64,000 bases of DNA from Promethearchaeia archaeon (GTDB lineage Archaea > Asgardarchaeota > Lokiarchaeia > Sigyniarchaeales > SOKP01). The stretch covers positions 140,110-204,109 of the forward strand of contig JAHQWG010000012.1 of the NCBI GenBank assembly GCA_029856045.1, read 5' to 3'. The notes beneath the pieces are model-generated. The model did no database searches, was not told the origin of the DNA, and saw nothing but the letters and a program-made list of their open reading frames with translations. The translations under genes were made by a program, and so were the position numbers. This document shows positions 35,776-45,751 of this stretch, one piece after another; positions within the stretch are counted from its first letter, which is position 1, and every line of letters begins with the position of its first letter.

Positions 35776-37554
35776 TTAATTATTTTTTATTAATTTTATT
35801 GATTTATTATAGATATTTATTAGTTTTTGAGAAACTATTTTCCATCTGAAATTATCCTCTACTCTCTTCAGACAATTCTGCTTAATCTTATCATAAAAAA
35901 GGTTGTCCTGTAAAACTTGCTTTCTAAGAGCAGGATAAGAAATATCTTGTGCCATTAAATTCAATTCAGATTTTGGAATTAATCCTTTAGTATTCTTCAT
36001 TCTGCAAATTTCAGAGATTATTAACATTGAAATAAGTGCATTAGCTAATTCCTCTGGATTTTCATTCTTAACTAAAATTCCTGTTCCATTTTCTAAGTCT
36101 TTATTAAGATCAATTATGGATTCTTGAAAACCTCCAACTCTCGTAGCAATTACAGGGATTTTGGAAGACATGGCTTCAAGCGCAATAATACCAAAGGGTT
36201 CCCATCTAGAAGGACAACAATAAAGATCTGCATAAAAGTGGGCAAGGTGATAAATTGATATTGATTTTCCAAATAAAATTCTAAGATTTTGGGGATAAAT
36301 TTTCATAAATTCGGCATAAGATTTGACATCATCTAAAGTATATTCGTTGGGCATCAGAAGCATTAAAAATCTTACATTAGGAACCTTCTCAATTACTAGA
36401 GGAATTGATTCCAGAATTGTATCTATTCCTTTTTGATATGAAATTCTACCTGAAGTTAGAATTAAAGGACCATCTTGATTAAACGCTTTAACTTTTCGAT
36501 CTTGGAGTATCGGATAGATTCCATTTAAAGAATTAACAACATCTAAAACGATTTTCGATGTAATAATTGGTTCATTTTTAGGAATATTCTCAATTTTATA
36601 TGTCAATAGAAATTTTCTTATATCCCATCGGGATATTTTTGAATAATCAGTAATGCCAGTAAAATTTATAATTTCTTTAGAAAAATTTTTTTTTATCTCA
36701 GTTATGATTTCAGTGTAATCCCAGTCACATCCATCCCATACAAAATCAGATTTAGGAGAAATTAAATCACCTCCAAGATTGGGTATTACATCTGATTCTA
36801 AGTATGATTTACTCACTGAAGTTATAACATCTGCAATTAATGCGCAAATTTTTTCTAATGAAGGATTTATATGCTCATTGTTTCTTGCTAATTCGAAAAT
36901 CTCCTCAAATGATAATTTTTTTTTCTCATTATCCAAACAAATTAGCAGAGATGTATCATCAATGCCACATGCTTTTAAAAAGCGCTTATTTTTTCTTGGC
37001 CATGTCAATAAATGAAATGTAATAACAGAAGGAATATTTAAATCATGTTTTAATAATTCCTGTTTCATAGCGATATAAGCTATGAATGGATGATAATCAT
37101 GAATATGCACAATATCAGGTAATAAATTTGGATTATTTTCAATTAAATATTCCACATAATGTCTAATTGCATAGCTAAATAATCCAATTTTTCCAGATAA
37201 GGATTCAGGACTATAAACACGTGGATCATCTAAAATCTTTTTTGAAATTTCATTATTTCCGGAAATTAATATAACATTTATTACATCAACTTCTACTTTA
37301 TGTAGTGAAATTTCATATTTTGCGTGGGGAATGTGAATATCAAATTCATAGGGGATAAAATCCCCCGTAAAATTAAATCCTAAATCAGATATATTCGAAT
37401 TTGATTGAAAATTATCTTTTTTACCGTGAGAAGGCATAAAGATTGTAATATCTAACTCATCTTTAAGAGATTTTGCTTGGTTTGCTGGAACTTCACCTAA
37501 TCCTCCAACTTTAACCACACCTGCATATTCAAAAGTAAATATCCAAACCTTCAT
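35776..37554 (-). CDS. glgA: Glycogen/starch synthase (GT5-like)
   Basis: A 592-aa GT-B glycosyltransferase of the GT5 type that extends alpha-1,4-glucan from ADP- or UDP-glucose. The N-terminal donor loop is VKVGGLGEVP (15-23), the family mark. The C-terminal domain has TSGRISYQKGIDTI, then CPSRWEPFGIIALEAM with E-x7-E, and TRVGGFQESI. It is longer than bacterial GlgA (about 480 aa) because of inserts between about 200 and 350. Other genes in the window linked to glucan are GH57 (56.4 kb) and the nucleotidyltransferase (9.3 kb). A DUF3795 gene follows 15 bp downstream. Confidence 0.92.
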   Translation of the reverse strand: MKVWIFTFEYAGVVKVGGLGEVPANQAKSLKDELDITIFMPSHGKKDNFQSNSNISDLGFNFTGDFIPYEFDIHIPHAKYEISLHKVEVDVINVILISGNNEISKKILDDPRVYSPESLSGKIGLFSYAIRHYVEYLIENNPNLLPDIVHIHDYHPFIAYIAMKQELLKHDLNIPSVITFHLLTWPRKNKRFLKACGIDDTSLLICLDNEKKKLSFEEIFELARNNEHINPSLEKICALIADVITSVSKSYLESDVIPNLGGDLISPKSDFVWDGCDWDYTEIITEIKKNFSKEIINFTGITDYSKISRWDIRKFLLTYKIENIPKNEPIITSKIVLDVVNSLNGIYPILQDRKVKAFNQDGPLILTSGRISYQKGIDTILESIPLVIEKVPNVRFLMLLMPNEYTLDDVKSYAEFMKIYPQNLRILFGKSISIYHLAHFYADLYCCPSRWEPFGIIALEAMSSKIPVIATRVGGFQESIIDLNKDLENGTGILVKNENPEELANALISMLIISEICRMKNTKGLIPKSELNLMAQDISYPALRKQVLQDNLFYDKIKQNCLKRVEDNFRWKIVSQKLINIYNKSIKLIKNN

Positions 37555-37825
37555 TTCATGAATTTGATATTTTTAATCAAATGCAATAATAAATTAAATA
37601 TGATTTTATTATTCTTAAACCTAATTTTAAATAATTATTAATTCGCATTAAGCATTGAATTTCTATAAGAAAATTCAATTTAATTTAAGGAATTTTAGAT
37701 TTCATCCCAAATTGATTAATAAAGTTATAGAAGAAACGAAAGAAAGAATTAATGAAATTGGGAAAAAAAAATATTTTAACTTTTTAAATATGTATTAAAT
37801 TAAAACAAAAGAATGGTAATTTGTC

Positions 37826-39046
37826 ATGGAAAATATTGAAAAAGAGATTATGGAAAAAATTAATAAGATGAAAGATGAGATTATTAAATTTCACCAGCAA
37901 CTTGTTCAAATGCCTTCTGAAGTTCCTCCTGGAAAATATCGAAAAATTTCTAAATATATAGCGGAAAAAATTAATGAATTAGGAATGACGGCTGAAATTA
38001 AAAGAAATAATGTTTTAGCTGAACTGGGCAATAGCAATGGTCCATCTTTAATATTCAATGCTCATTTTGATACAGTCCCGGTTTTTGATGGTTGGACGAA
38101 AGATCCTTTAGGTGGAGAACTAATCGAAAATAAGATTTATGGTCGAGGGGCAGCAGATGATAAAGCATGTGTAACCGCGGAAATTTTTGCAGCTAAGGCA
38201 TTAATTGATGCTGGAGTTGATTTAAATGGTAAATTAATTATTACAGCTGTTGTTAATGAAGAAATTGGTGGGATTGGTGGCACTGAATATCTTGTTAATG
38301 AAGAAATTGTTAGAGGAGATGTTTGTTTATTGGGAGATGCTCCTAGTGATTATCCAATTGCATATACTGAAGGTGGGTTTCAGATAAGCTTCAATATAAC
38401 TGGAATACGTAGACATTCAATGGCATATCCAGATCTACCTTCTCCTAATCGCAATAAATATTCGGGAATAAACGCTATTCATAAAATGTTAAAAATTATG
38501 AATTTTTTAATGGAATTACAAGAGGATTTTAATAAAGAAGAAACTAAATATCCTTGCCATCCTGATCTCCCATCTAAGATTAGCAGTGTTACTTTTTCTA
38601 TGATTGAAGGAGGTACATCACTTACTGCAGTACCTGATAAATGTCTCCTACAATGTTGGATTAGCTTAATTCCAGAACACGATGCCGAAAATATAAAAAC
38701 AAAGATTTTAAATTATATAGAAGAATTGAAAAAAGATGATACCGATTTAGATATATTTGTTCAAATCCCAGTGACTATTGGACCACAAATAGCAGAGATT
38801 AACTCGGATTTTGCAAAAATTGTTAAGAAATCCTTTAAAATAGTTTATGGTGAAGATAGAGAATTTAAGTTATTCATGGCCACCGATGATGCTCATTTAT
38901 TTCAAGAAAAAGGAATCCAGACAATTTCAATTGGTCCATTTCGCGGAGAAAGCCAAATTCACGCTCAAGATGAGTTGGTATATATTGAAGATCTAATAAA
39001 TACTACAAAATTATATGCATTAACTGCTTTGAATTATCTTAAATAA
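37826..39046 (+). CDS. M20-family metallopeptidase (ArgE/DapE type)
   Basis: A 406-aa di-zinc hydrolase. Metal- and catalysis-linked motifs are in order: NAHFDTVP, GRGAADDKA, NEEIGG, then LGDAPS and, at the C-terminus, ATDDAHLF. A dimerisation domain sits at about 180-300. Members cut N-acyl amino acids or peptides; no amino-acid biosynthesis gene is adjacent, so the role may be catabolic. First of three same-strand genes with gaps of 110 and 87 bp (M20, C69, then an ATC-hydrolase-like gene), perhaps a peptide-use cluster. Confidence 0.9.
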   Translation: MENIEKEIMEKINKMKDEIIKFHQQLVQMPSEVPPGKYRKISKYIAEKINELGMTAEIKRNNVLAELGNSNGPSLIFNAHFDTVPVFDGWTKDPLGGELIENKIYGRGAADDKACVTAEIFAAKALIDAGVDLNGKLIITAVVNEEIGGIGGTEYLVNEEIVRGDVCLLGDAPSDYPIAYTEGGFQISFNITGIRRHSMAYPDLPSPNRNKYSGINAIHKMLKIMNFLMELQEDFNKEETKYPCHPDLPSKISSVTFSMIEGGTSLTAVPDKCLLQCWISLIPEHDAENIKTKILNYIEELKKDDTDLDIFVQIPVTIGPQIAEINSDFAKIVKKSFKIVYGEDREFKLFMATDDAHLFQEKGIQTISIGPFRGESQIHAQDELVYIEDLINTTKLYALTALNYLK

Positions 39047-39156
39047 AAAAGAATTTGAAATGTTATTTTATTTCTTTCAAATTATATTTTTTAATTTTTA
39101 TTTTTTAAATAATAAAACTTTTTTTACTTTCTATTTCTATTTCTATTTGAATTATT

Positions 39157-40359
39157 ATGTGTGATACATTTCTTGCATTAGCAAATAGTACTAAAAATGG
39201 GGAAGTTATTTTTGGAAAAAATAGTGATAGACCTCAATCAGAAGCTCAATTAGTTACCTATTCTCCCAGAACCAAGCATACAATTGGAGAAGAATTAAAA
39301 TGCACATATATTTCGATACCCCAAGTTAAAGATACTTCTGCAGTATTATTAAGCCAACCTTGGTGGATGTATGGTGCTGAAATGGGGGTAAATGAATATG
39401 GTGTAACTATCGGTAATGAAGCTGTTTTTACTAAGGAACCTTTAAGGGATACAGGTCTATTAGGAATGGATCTCTTACGTTTAGGACTCGAAAGAGGTAA
39501 AACAGCAAAAGAATCACTCACGGTGATCACAAATTTATTGGAAAAATATGGTCAGGGTGGGAGCTGTGCTGTCGGAACTCAAGGATGGACCTACCATAAT
39601 TCATATATAATTGCAGATCCTAAAGAAGGATATGTACTTGACACAGCAGATAAGTGGTGGATTGTTGAAAAAATCCAAGATGTTAGGTCTATATCAAATA
39701 ATTTATCTATTCGTGGAAAAGGAGATCTTAGAAAAAAAGGAATAATACAGCATGCGATAGAGAGTAGATATTGTAAGGATGATAATGATTTTGACTTCGC
39801 ACAAATATTTTCAAATCCGCCAATTCCAGATACATTTCCACCTTCTTGTAGAGATGGAAGATCTATGCAATTACTAAATGAAAATAAAGGGAATATTAAC
39901 CAATTTTTGATGATGGATTTTTTAAGAGAGCATGAAGTGGGGATCTGTATGCATGGATCATTTGAATCAACTGCAAGTCAAGTAAGTATGCTAAGATCAG
40001 GTTTAAAAAAATCAATTCATTGGTTTACAGCAAGTACTATGCCTTGTTTAAGTATTTATAAGCCCTACATATTTCCTGTAGAAGGTCTAAAAGTTATGAA
40101 ACCAGGCCCGTATGCTAAAATTAATACTGGTTGGTTCTGGAGTAAACATATTGCACAAATAAAACCATATAGAAAAAGATCCAAAAAAGAAGAAAAAGAG
40201 AAATACATCAAAATATTGAGAACATTAGAAAATCAAGTAATAAGTCAAGTTAATGAGATTTTAACTGAAGAGGAGAAAATCTCCGATGAAGAATTTCGAG
40301 ATAAAATTAAAATAATCAATTCTGAAGCTTGGAAAAAATCTGAAGAAATGATTAATTAA
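39157..40359 (+). CDS. C69-family peptidase (secernin/dipeptidase type)
   Basis: A 400-aa Ntn-type hydrolase. After removal of Met1, the nucleophile is Cys2 in MCDTFLALAN, and GKNSDRP follows, both hallmarks of dipeptidase A/secernins. The rest matches: WWMYGAEMGVNEYGVTIGNEAVFTK, cut after the family GANEXGV pattern, and a C-terminal CMHG. Acts as a cytoplasmic dipeptidase or in a secernin-like role. A repeated CTATTT element (about 39130-39147) precedes the start. The coupled M20 gene upstream supports peptide breakdown. Confidence 0.92.
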   Translation: MCDTFLALANSTKNGEVIFGKNSDRPQSEAQLVTYSPRTKHTIGEELKCTYISIPQVKDTSAVLLSQPWWMYGAEMGVNEYGVTIGNEAVFTKEPLRDTGLLGMDLLRLGLERGKTAKESLTVITNLLEKYGQGGSCAVGTQGWTYHNSYIIADPKEGYVLDTADKWWIVEKIQDVRSISNNLSIRGKGDLRKKGIIQHAIESRYCKDDNDFDFAQIFSNPPIPDTFPPSCRDGRSMQLLNENKGNINQFLMMDFLREHEVGICMHGSFESTASQVSMLRSGLKKSIHWFTASTMPCLSIYKPYIFPVEGLKVMKPGPYAKINTGWFWSKHIAQIKPYRKRSKKEEKEKYIKILRTLENQVISQVNEILTEEEKISDEEFRDKIKIINSEAWKKSEEMIN

Positions 40360-40446
40360 AAAATAAAAGAAATTTAATAGAATCATTTTTTTAATAAAAT
40401 AAAAGAAATTGATAGAAAAACTAAAAATAATAGCTGATAAATAAAA

Positions 40447-40884
40447 TTGAGTAAAAAATCTGCTGAAGATCTCCCTAAAAACGCAATAGAAGCTCAAGGC
40501 CAACTAATTAAAGCATTTTATGAAAAATATGGAAATGAAATTCTTCCAATTATTGAAACGGTGCTAGGAAGGCAGGGTCGTGCTCTTGGGTTAAGAACTA
40601 AAAAAAAAATATCTGATAATAAATTATCTACAGTAGCCAAGGTGTTTTCTAAAAGTAATGACCCCGAATCAGTTAAAGTAATTTCAATTTCTGATGAAAA
40701 ATTTCATATTCAAGGAATGCAATGCCCATTTGGTTTAGAAAATACCTCAAGAGAACTTTGTGAAGCTGTAATGGCAATTGATTATGAGTATTTCAACATA
40801 GCGACTGATAGAAAGATAAATTTACACATTAATAAAACAGTAGCAGCAGGAGATCCTTTTTGTGATACGATTTATACGGTTTAA
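40447..40884 (+). CDS. ATC-hydrolase-like/V4R-like cysteine protein (145 aa)
   Basis: A small alpha/beta protein with conserved-looking cysteines in QGMQCPFGLENTSRELC and GDPFC, the arrangement seen in L-2-amino-thiazoline-4-carboxylic acid hydrolase-like and related V4R-like domains. The start is TTG at 40447; there is no ATG option upstream of the conserved region and no clear ribosome binding site. Cytoplasmic. Substrate unproven; a sensor or binding role is also possible. Confidence 0.6.
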   Translation: MSKKSAEDLPKNAIEAQGQLIKAFYEKYGNEILPIIETVLGRQGRALGLRTKKKISDNKLSTVAKVFSKSNDPESVKVISISDEKFHIQGMQCPFGLENTSRELCEAVMAIDYEYFNIATDRKINLHINKTVAAGDPFCDTIYTV

Positions 40885-41031
40885 AATTATGATTTCAAGA
40901 AAGGTTGAAGAATATATTAAAAAATTAGTTAAATCTTTGAGTCTTTTTTTTTAAATTTCAATTTTATTTCTTTTAATTTAAACATTTTAAGAAAAATATA
41001 ATCTAAATAAGAACCCTCATAACCTAAGATA

Positions 41032-42123
41032 ATGGGTCGTATTATTTTACACATCGATATGGATTGTTTTTTTGCCGCAGTCGAAGCGAGAGATAATCCA
41101 GAATATAAAGGAAAACCCCTTATTGTAGGAGCGGATCCTAAAGAGGGAAAAGGTAGAGGAGTTGTGGCTACGTGTTCTTATGAGGCGAGAAAATTTGGGA
41201 TTCATTCAGCAATGCCGATATCTCAGGCATATAAATTATGTCCTCATGCAATTTTTGTTCGACCTAATTATTTTAAATATGCAGAAGTTTCTAAAAATGT
41301 GATGAACATTTTGAAAACATATTCACCAGCTTTTCAACAAATGGGTTCTGATGAAGCCTATTTAGAGTTAACAGAAATATGTTCTAATTTTAAAGAAGCT
41401 AGGAAAATAACGGAAAATATAAAAGATGTAATCTATGACTCTGAAGGTATAACATGTTCTATTGGTTGTGCCCCTACAAAAACTTTAGCTAAAATAAGTT
41501 CAGATCACAACAAACCAAATGGAATTACCATAGTTGAATCAGAAAATATTAAATCATTCTTAGAAAATATGGATATTATTAGGATTCCAGGGATTGGAAA
41601 AAAAACTAAAAAATACTATAACGAGAAAGGAATAAAAGTAATTGGAGATTTCATTAAAATCCCTTTACCTAGGATGATTGAGTTATTTGGTAAAAGTGGA
41701 AAATGGATTTGGGAGATCGTAAATGGATTAGATGATAGGCCTGTACAAGAATTTAGAGAGGACAGAAAATCAATCAGTAGAGAAAGAACGTTTCTTGAAG
41801 ATACAGATGATTTTAAATTAATACTAACAACTTTTGAAGAGATCAATAAGAAAATTCATAAACCAATTATTAAACACAATATTTTCTATAAAACAATAAC
41901 TTTAAAGATTAGATTTCAGGGTTTTATTACTTTTACTCGATCTAAATCACTTTTAATTCCTATCCAAAATGAGAAAAAAACATTAGAAATTATTTTAGAG
42001 TTATATAAAGAATTTTCAAAAGGAAAAAGAAAAATTCGTCTTATTGGAATTAAATTATCCAATTTAGATACTAAGATAAAATTCAAACAAAGAAATTTAT
42101 TAAATTTTTTAACTGTTCCATAG
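41032..42123 (+). CDS. dinB: DNA polymerase IV (Y family)
   Basis: A 363-aa lesion-bypass polymerase of the DinB/Dpo4 type. Metal-binding residues D9 (HIDMDCFF) and D107-E108 (GSDEAYLEL) are present, and the aromatic steric gate is F14. The fingers/thumb signature GCAPTKTLAKISS and the helix-hairpin-helix IPGIGKKTKKYY follow, then the little-finger domain. The last residues (KQRNLLNFLTV) could be a weak PCNA-binding end, QxxLxxF-like. Catalyses translesion DNA synthesis. Alone, 8 bp from the convergent next gene. Confidence 0.95.
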   Translation: MGRIILHIDMDCFFAAVEARDNPEYKGKPLIVGADPKEGKGRGVVATCSYEARKFGIHSAMPISQAYKLCPHAIFVRPNYFKYAEVSKNVMNILKTYSPAFQQMGSDEAYLELTEICSNFKEARKITENIKDVIYDSEGITCSIGCAPTKTLAKISSDHNKPNGITIVESENIKSFLENMDIIRIPGIGKKTKKYYNEKGIKVIGDFIKIPLPRMIELFGKSGKWIWEIVNGLDDRPVQEFREDRKSISRERTFLEDTDDFKLILTTFEEINKKIHKPIIKHNIFYKTITLKIRFQGFITFTRSKSLLIPIQNEKKTLEIILELYKEFSKGKRKIRLIGIKLSNLDTKIKFKQRNLLNFLTVP

Positions 42124-42130
42124 ATTTTTA

Positions 42131-43207
42131 TTATTTTCTTAGATATTTGGGAAAGGATGTAGTAATCTGAATATCAGCTATTAAAACAACAAAAATTTCC
42201 TTTTTATATTTAAATTCATCAATAATTTCATGTTTTTTCAAAATTTTGAGAATTTCAAGCAATGAAGTAAAAGCATCTTCTGAAATTAGATTTGGTAGAG
42301 TGTTTTTTAAGATAGGACCTGCTCGAAGTTTTGAAAGTACATTGTATATTTTAGGATCTGCAATAAATTGAAATAATTGAAATGAATCTTCCTTAGTTGG
42401 AATATATTTATCAAAAACTTTTTTAACTTTTTGGATAACAAGATCACTAATTTTTGGACTTTCGTCAAAATGCTCTATTAGACTTTTTGGTGGCATTCTT
42501 ATAGCTTTAACTTCTTTTAAAAGAAGTAGATGTTGTTCATAGATAATTTCGGTTATTAAAATAAATTGATTATCAATAAATTTTTTTATTACGCCATCAA
42601 ACAATGATTGTTTAAAATTTTCATTAAACCATTTTTGTAAATCATCACATCTAATAGCACCTTTAGAAAGCTTTTCATGAGTATCAAAGATTTCCTTCTC
42701 TTTAAATATAGATGCTATTTTTTCTTCTTCACTCTTATCACGAAATTCCTCTAATGATTTCCAATGTATTTCTTTTAACCAACTCTTAACTAATTCTTCA
42801 TTTTCTTCTATATTTTTTTGAACTTTCTCATCATATTTTTGTTTTTCATATATATGGAATGCTTTATATGCCTCTTTATTAGATTGTAACTTTTCTGTAA
42901 ATTCAATAAACCATAATAGAACATTTTTTTCTCTCTCTTTATTAACACTTTGATTTACAATTACCGATAACATTAACATTTGTCTGCCACCACGCGCCCA
43001 ATCAGAATAAATATCAAAATAATAATTCATAGAATTAAGATCTTCAAAATTATAAATAAAAAAGCCTTCTTCAAGTGGGTGATCCATAAGGTTTGCAATT
43101 CTACGCATTAATTGGGCATCTAAAGCATTTTCTGGAAATGAACAATATATTTGTGGACCGATTTTTGTATGAAAGAATGATAAAGTGACAAATAATTTCA
43201 AATACAA
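42131..43207 (-). CDS. Longin-like N-terminal domain protein (358 aa)
   Basis: Not firmly assigned. The N-terminus MYLKLFVTLSFFHTKIGPQI with CSFPEN resembles longin/roadblock-type domains in Asgard, where a xxGPxIxxSxP element follows the first strand. The remaining about 230 residues are helical and charged, with a winged-helix-like C-terminus (SLLEILKILKKHEIIDEF). This would fit an adaptor that binds a small GTPase, as longin domains do in eukaryotic trafficking, but this is inference. Convergent with dinB. Confidence 0.5.
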   Translation of the reverse strand: MYLKLFVTLSFFHTKIGPQIYCSFPENALDAQLMRRIANLMDHPLEEGFFIYNFEDLNSMNYYFDIYSDWARGGRQMLMLSVIVNQSVNKEREKNVLLWFIEFTEKLQSNKEAYKAFHIYEKQKYDEKVQKNIEENEELVKSWLKEIHWKSLEEFRDKSEEEKIASIFKEKEIFDTHEKLSKGAIRCDDLQKWFNENFKQSLFDGVIKKFIDNQFILITEIIYEQHLLLLKEVKAIRMPPKSLIEHFDESPKISDLVIQKVKKVFDKYIPTKEDSFQLFQFIADPKIYNVLSKLRAGPILKNTLPNLISEDAFTSLLEILKILKKHEIIDEFKYKKEIFVVLIADIQITTSFPKYLRK

Positions 43208-43420
43208 TTCTACCTAAATTATTAAAATATAGTATAGATTTCCAGTATTAATATTAATATTGAAAAAATGGTTAACTTTTAAAAATTTATGGAAACCACT
43301 CTATTTGATTAAAAGATCTTGCCTTAATTTTTTATTAATTTGTTTCAAAATAACTTTTGTTATTAAAAATTTATAAAACTTAAAATTAAACATATTTTTG
43401 AGTTATGTGAGTTGTTAATT

Positions 43421-44548
43421 ATGTCAAAAGTATTAACACTTCGGCAAAGAGTTTTAAACACATTTTCTCGAAAAACAATTGATAGAATCGTATTTAGTCC
43501 CAGACTTTATTACTGGTACTATGGAAACCGTCTATGGAGACGACCAAGAACTGATAAAAAATGCGCAGGTAAGATACCTAAATATATTTTAAGAAAAAGT
43601 CTACTTGGAATTTTTGATTATCTTGAAGCAAGTCCACGATATGTTATAGAAAATTTTTATCTACCTTTAATTTGGCCAAGAAAAAAAGTAAGATATGTTC
43701 GGGTTAAATGGGGTAAGGACCGAGATGGGTCATTAATTACTGTTTATAAAACAAAAATAGGGAATCTTTATAAAAAAAGTCGAGGAGGGCATCTTGTAGA
43801 ATATCCAGTTAAAACTGTTAATGATATGAAAATTTTAAAATATATTATAAGACATACAAAATTTCATTTTTATTTGCCAATTTTTAAGTTAGCAAAAAAA
43901 ATAATTGGAGATAGAGGTGTTGTAGGTACCTTTTTTGCTCGTTCTCCTTATATGAGTTTAATAACACAATATATGGGTTTTGAAAGGACAATTATAAATT
44001 TAAGGCGATATCCGAATGAAATGGAAGATTTAATGAAATTTATGGACGGTTGTGATGATGATATGTTTGAAATTCTATGCAATTCCCCAATTAAAATTTT
44101 TAATTTCGGAGAGAATATTGATTGTAATTTAAGTCCTCCAAGATATTTTGAAAAGTTTCTAATTCCATATTATGAAAAACGAGTGAAACAATTTCATAGA
44201 GTTGGAAAATATTGCCACATTCATATGGACGGTTCCTTAAAGGATTTACTTCCATACTTAGAAGGATTACCATTTGACGGTTTAGAAGCCCTTACAGCTA
44301 AACCCCAGGGTGATGTCACTTTAGAAGAAATTCAAGATTCAATAGGCAAAAAGATTTTTCTTGATGGAATTCCTGCTTTAATATTCTTGCCTCAATACTC
44401 ATTTAAATATGTGAAAAAATATACTCAAAAAGTGTTAGAGATGTTCTCTCCAAACCTTATTTTAGGAGTATCTGATGAACTGCCTCCAAATGCTGATTTT
44501 AGGAAAGTGGAAATGGTCGCCGATATAGTAAAACATTATGAACTATGA
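43421..44548 (+). CDS. Uroporphyrinogen decarboxylase-family protein
   Basis: A URO-D/MtaA-like TIM-barrel protein of about 375 aa. The N-terminal TLRQRVLNTFSRKTIDRIVF segment, the middle GTFFARSPYM and the C-terminal HMDGSLKDLLP and GIPALIFLPQY fit the family. True URO-D acts in heme synthesis, but many archaeal members are methylcobalamin:corrinoid methyltransferases; no heme or methyltransferase gene lies nearby, so I cannot choose. I take the ATG at 43421 rather than the TTG at 43412. Confidence 0.8.
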   Translation: MSKVLTLRQRVLNTFSRKTIDRIVFSPRLYYWYYGNRLWRRPRTDKKCAGKIPKYILRKSLLGIFDYLEASPRYVIENFYLPLIWPRKKVRYVRVKWGKDRDGSLITVYKTKIGNLYKKSRGGHLVEYPVKTVNDMKILKYIIRHTKFHFYLPIFKLAKKIIGDRGVVGTFFARSPYMSLITQYMGFERTIINLRRYPNEMEDLMKFMDGCDDDMFEILCNSPIKIFNFGENIDCNLSPPRYFEKFLIPYYEKRVKQFHRVGKYCHIHMDGSLKDLLPYLEGLPFDGLEALTAKPQGDVTLEEIQDSIGKKIFLDGIPALIFLPQYSFKYVKKYTQKVLEMFSPNLILGVSDELPPNADFRKVEMVADIVKHYEL

Positions 44549-44579
44549 AAAAATATTAAAAGTATTTTTCTATAATATT

Positions 44580-45599
44580 TTACTTAGTTTTTATATAACC
44601 ATTTTGATAAAACCAGTCAATTTGTTCCCTAATAGCAATATATAAATTTGTTCTAGGCATCATCAACTCGGTCCATGCTTTAGAACAATCGAATTCTCGA
44701 TAGTGCTCAGAAGCGGCAACACTCTCTAAAGGTGTTTTTGGGTCGGTATGTCTTATTTTACACGAGATGAATTCATCGAAGAATGCAAACATTTTCGCTA
44801 AAATTTTTGGAAACATAAAAAATGGAGCTTTTTTTCCTGCAACATCAGCAATTAAACGTAAGAAATCTCCGAAGGACATGTTTTTATTTCCTGCAATATA
44901 ACGTTCTCCTCCTTTTCCATTCTTAATCGCAAGAACATGTGCCATTGCAACATCTTTAACAGAAACAATATTTAATCTTGTATCAACAAAACCCGGCATT
45001 TTCCCGTTCATGAAGTCCCTTATAATCCTGCCAGTAGGTGTAGGTTTTATATCATAAGGGCCGATAGGAACGGTTGGAAGAATAGAACAAGTTATTAATC
45101 CCTTTTTATTCCATTTTTGTGCTATTAATTCACCCAAATACTTTGATCTCTTATAATGACCAGGTAATTCTTTTGGAGTTGCAAAAAGTTTTTCATCTCC
45201 TAAAGAACCATCAGATGGCATACCTATAGCACTTTCTGAACTGGTAAAAATTACTTTTTTAATTCCTTTTTCCTTTGCTTCTTTCATTAATTTATTTGTA
45301 GCCCATACATTCACATCATATATTGCCTGTATTTTTTTAGAATCTGCCCAAAACCACATAGGTAAAAATATGTAAATTGCTCCTGCATGAATTATATAAT
45401 CACAATCATCCATTGCTTGACTTATGGATTTGATATCCCTCAAATCACCATAAGCAAAATCAATATCTAAATCCCTAAGGTTTATTAAATTTGAGGTTTT
45501 TCTCACGAATACTTTAACTTCATAACCTTTCTTAATAGCTGCTCTTACAATATTCGCCCCAATAAATCCGTTTGCACCTGTTATTAAAACTTTTGACAT
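44580..45599 (-). CDS. NAD-dependent epimerase/dehydratase (extended SDR)
   Basis: A 339-aa extended short-chain dehydrogenase. The Rossmann loop G-x-x-G-x-x-G is seen in GANGFIGANI (8-14), followed by ASP-type GDLRD, and the active site has TSSESA and Y-x-x-x-K (YKRSK). The Ser-Tyr-Lys set is complete. Related to dihydroflavonol reductase or 3-beta-HSD-like epimerases acting on sugars, steroids or ketones. Convergent with the URO-D gene. Confidence 0.9.
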   Translation of the reverse strand: MSKVLITGANGFIGANIVRAAIKKGYEVKVFVRKTSNLINLRDLDIDFAYGDLRDIKSISQAMDDCDYIIHAGAIYIFLPMWFWADSKKIQAIYDVNVWATNKLMKEAKEKGIKKVIFTSSESAIGMPSDGSLGDEKLFATPKELPGHYKRSKYLGELIAQKWNKKGLITCSILPTVPIGPYDIKPTPTGRIIRDFMNGKMPGFVDTRLNIVSVKDVAMAHVLAIKNGKGGERYIAGNKNMSFGDFLRLIADVAGKKAPFFMFPKILAKMFAFFDEFISCKIRHTDPKTPLESVAASEHYREFDCSKAWTELMMPRTNLYIAIREQIDWFYQNGYIKTK

Positions 45600-45751
45600 T
45601 TTCCAAGCCTGTTCGAAATCAAATTTTTATTTAACTATTATAATAATTTTAATCAATAAAAAAAATTAAGACTTTTAGATTACTTATAAATTATCATTCT
45701 TAAGCCTAATTTAAATTAATTTTCGATCAATATTTAATAGAGGTTTTTATT

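Noticed and set aside
39128..39148. Short CTATTT tandem repeat before the C69 gene
   Set aside because: Only three copies; it may affect translation but is too short to call a repeat element.
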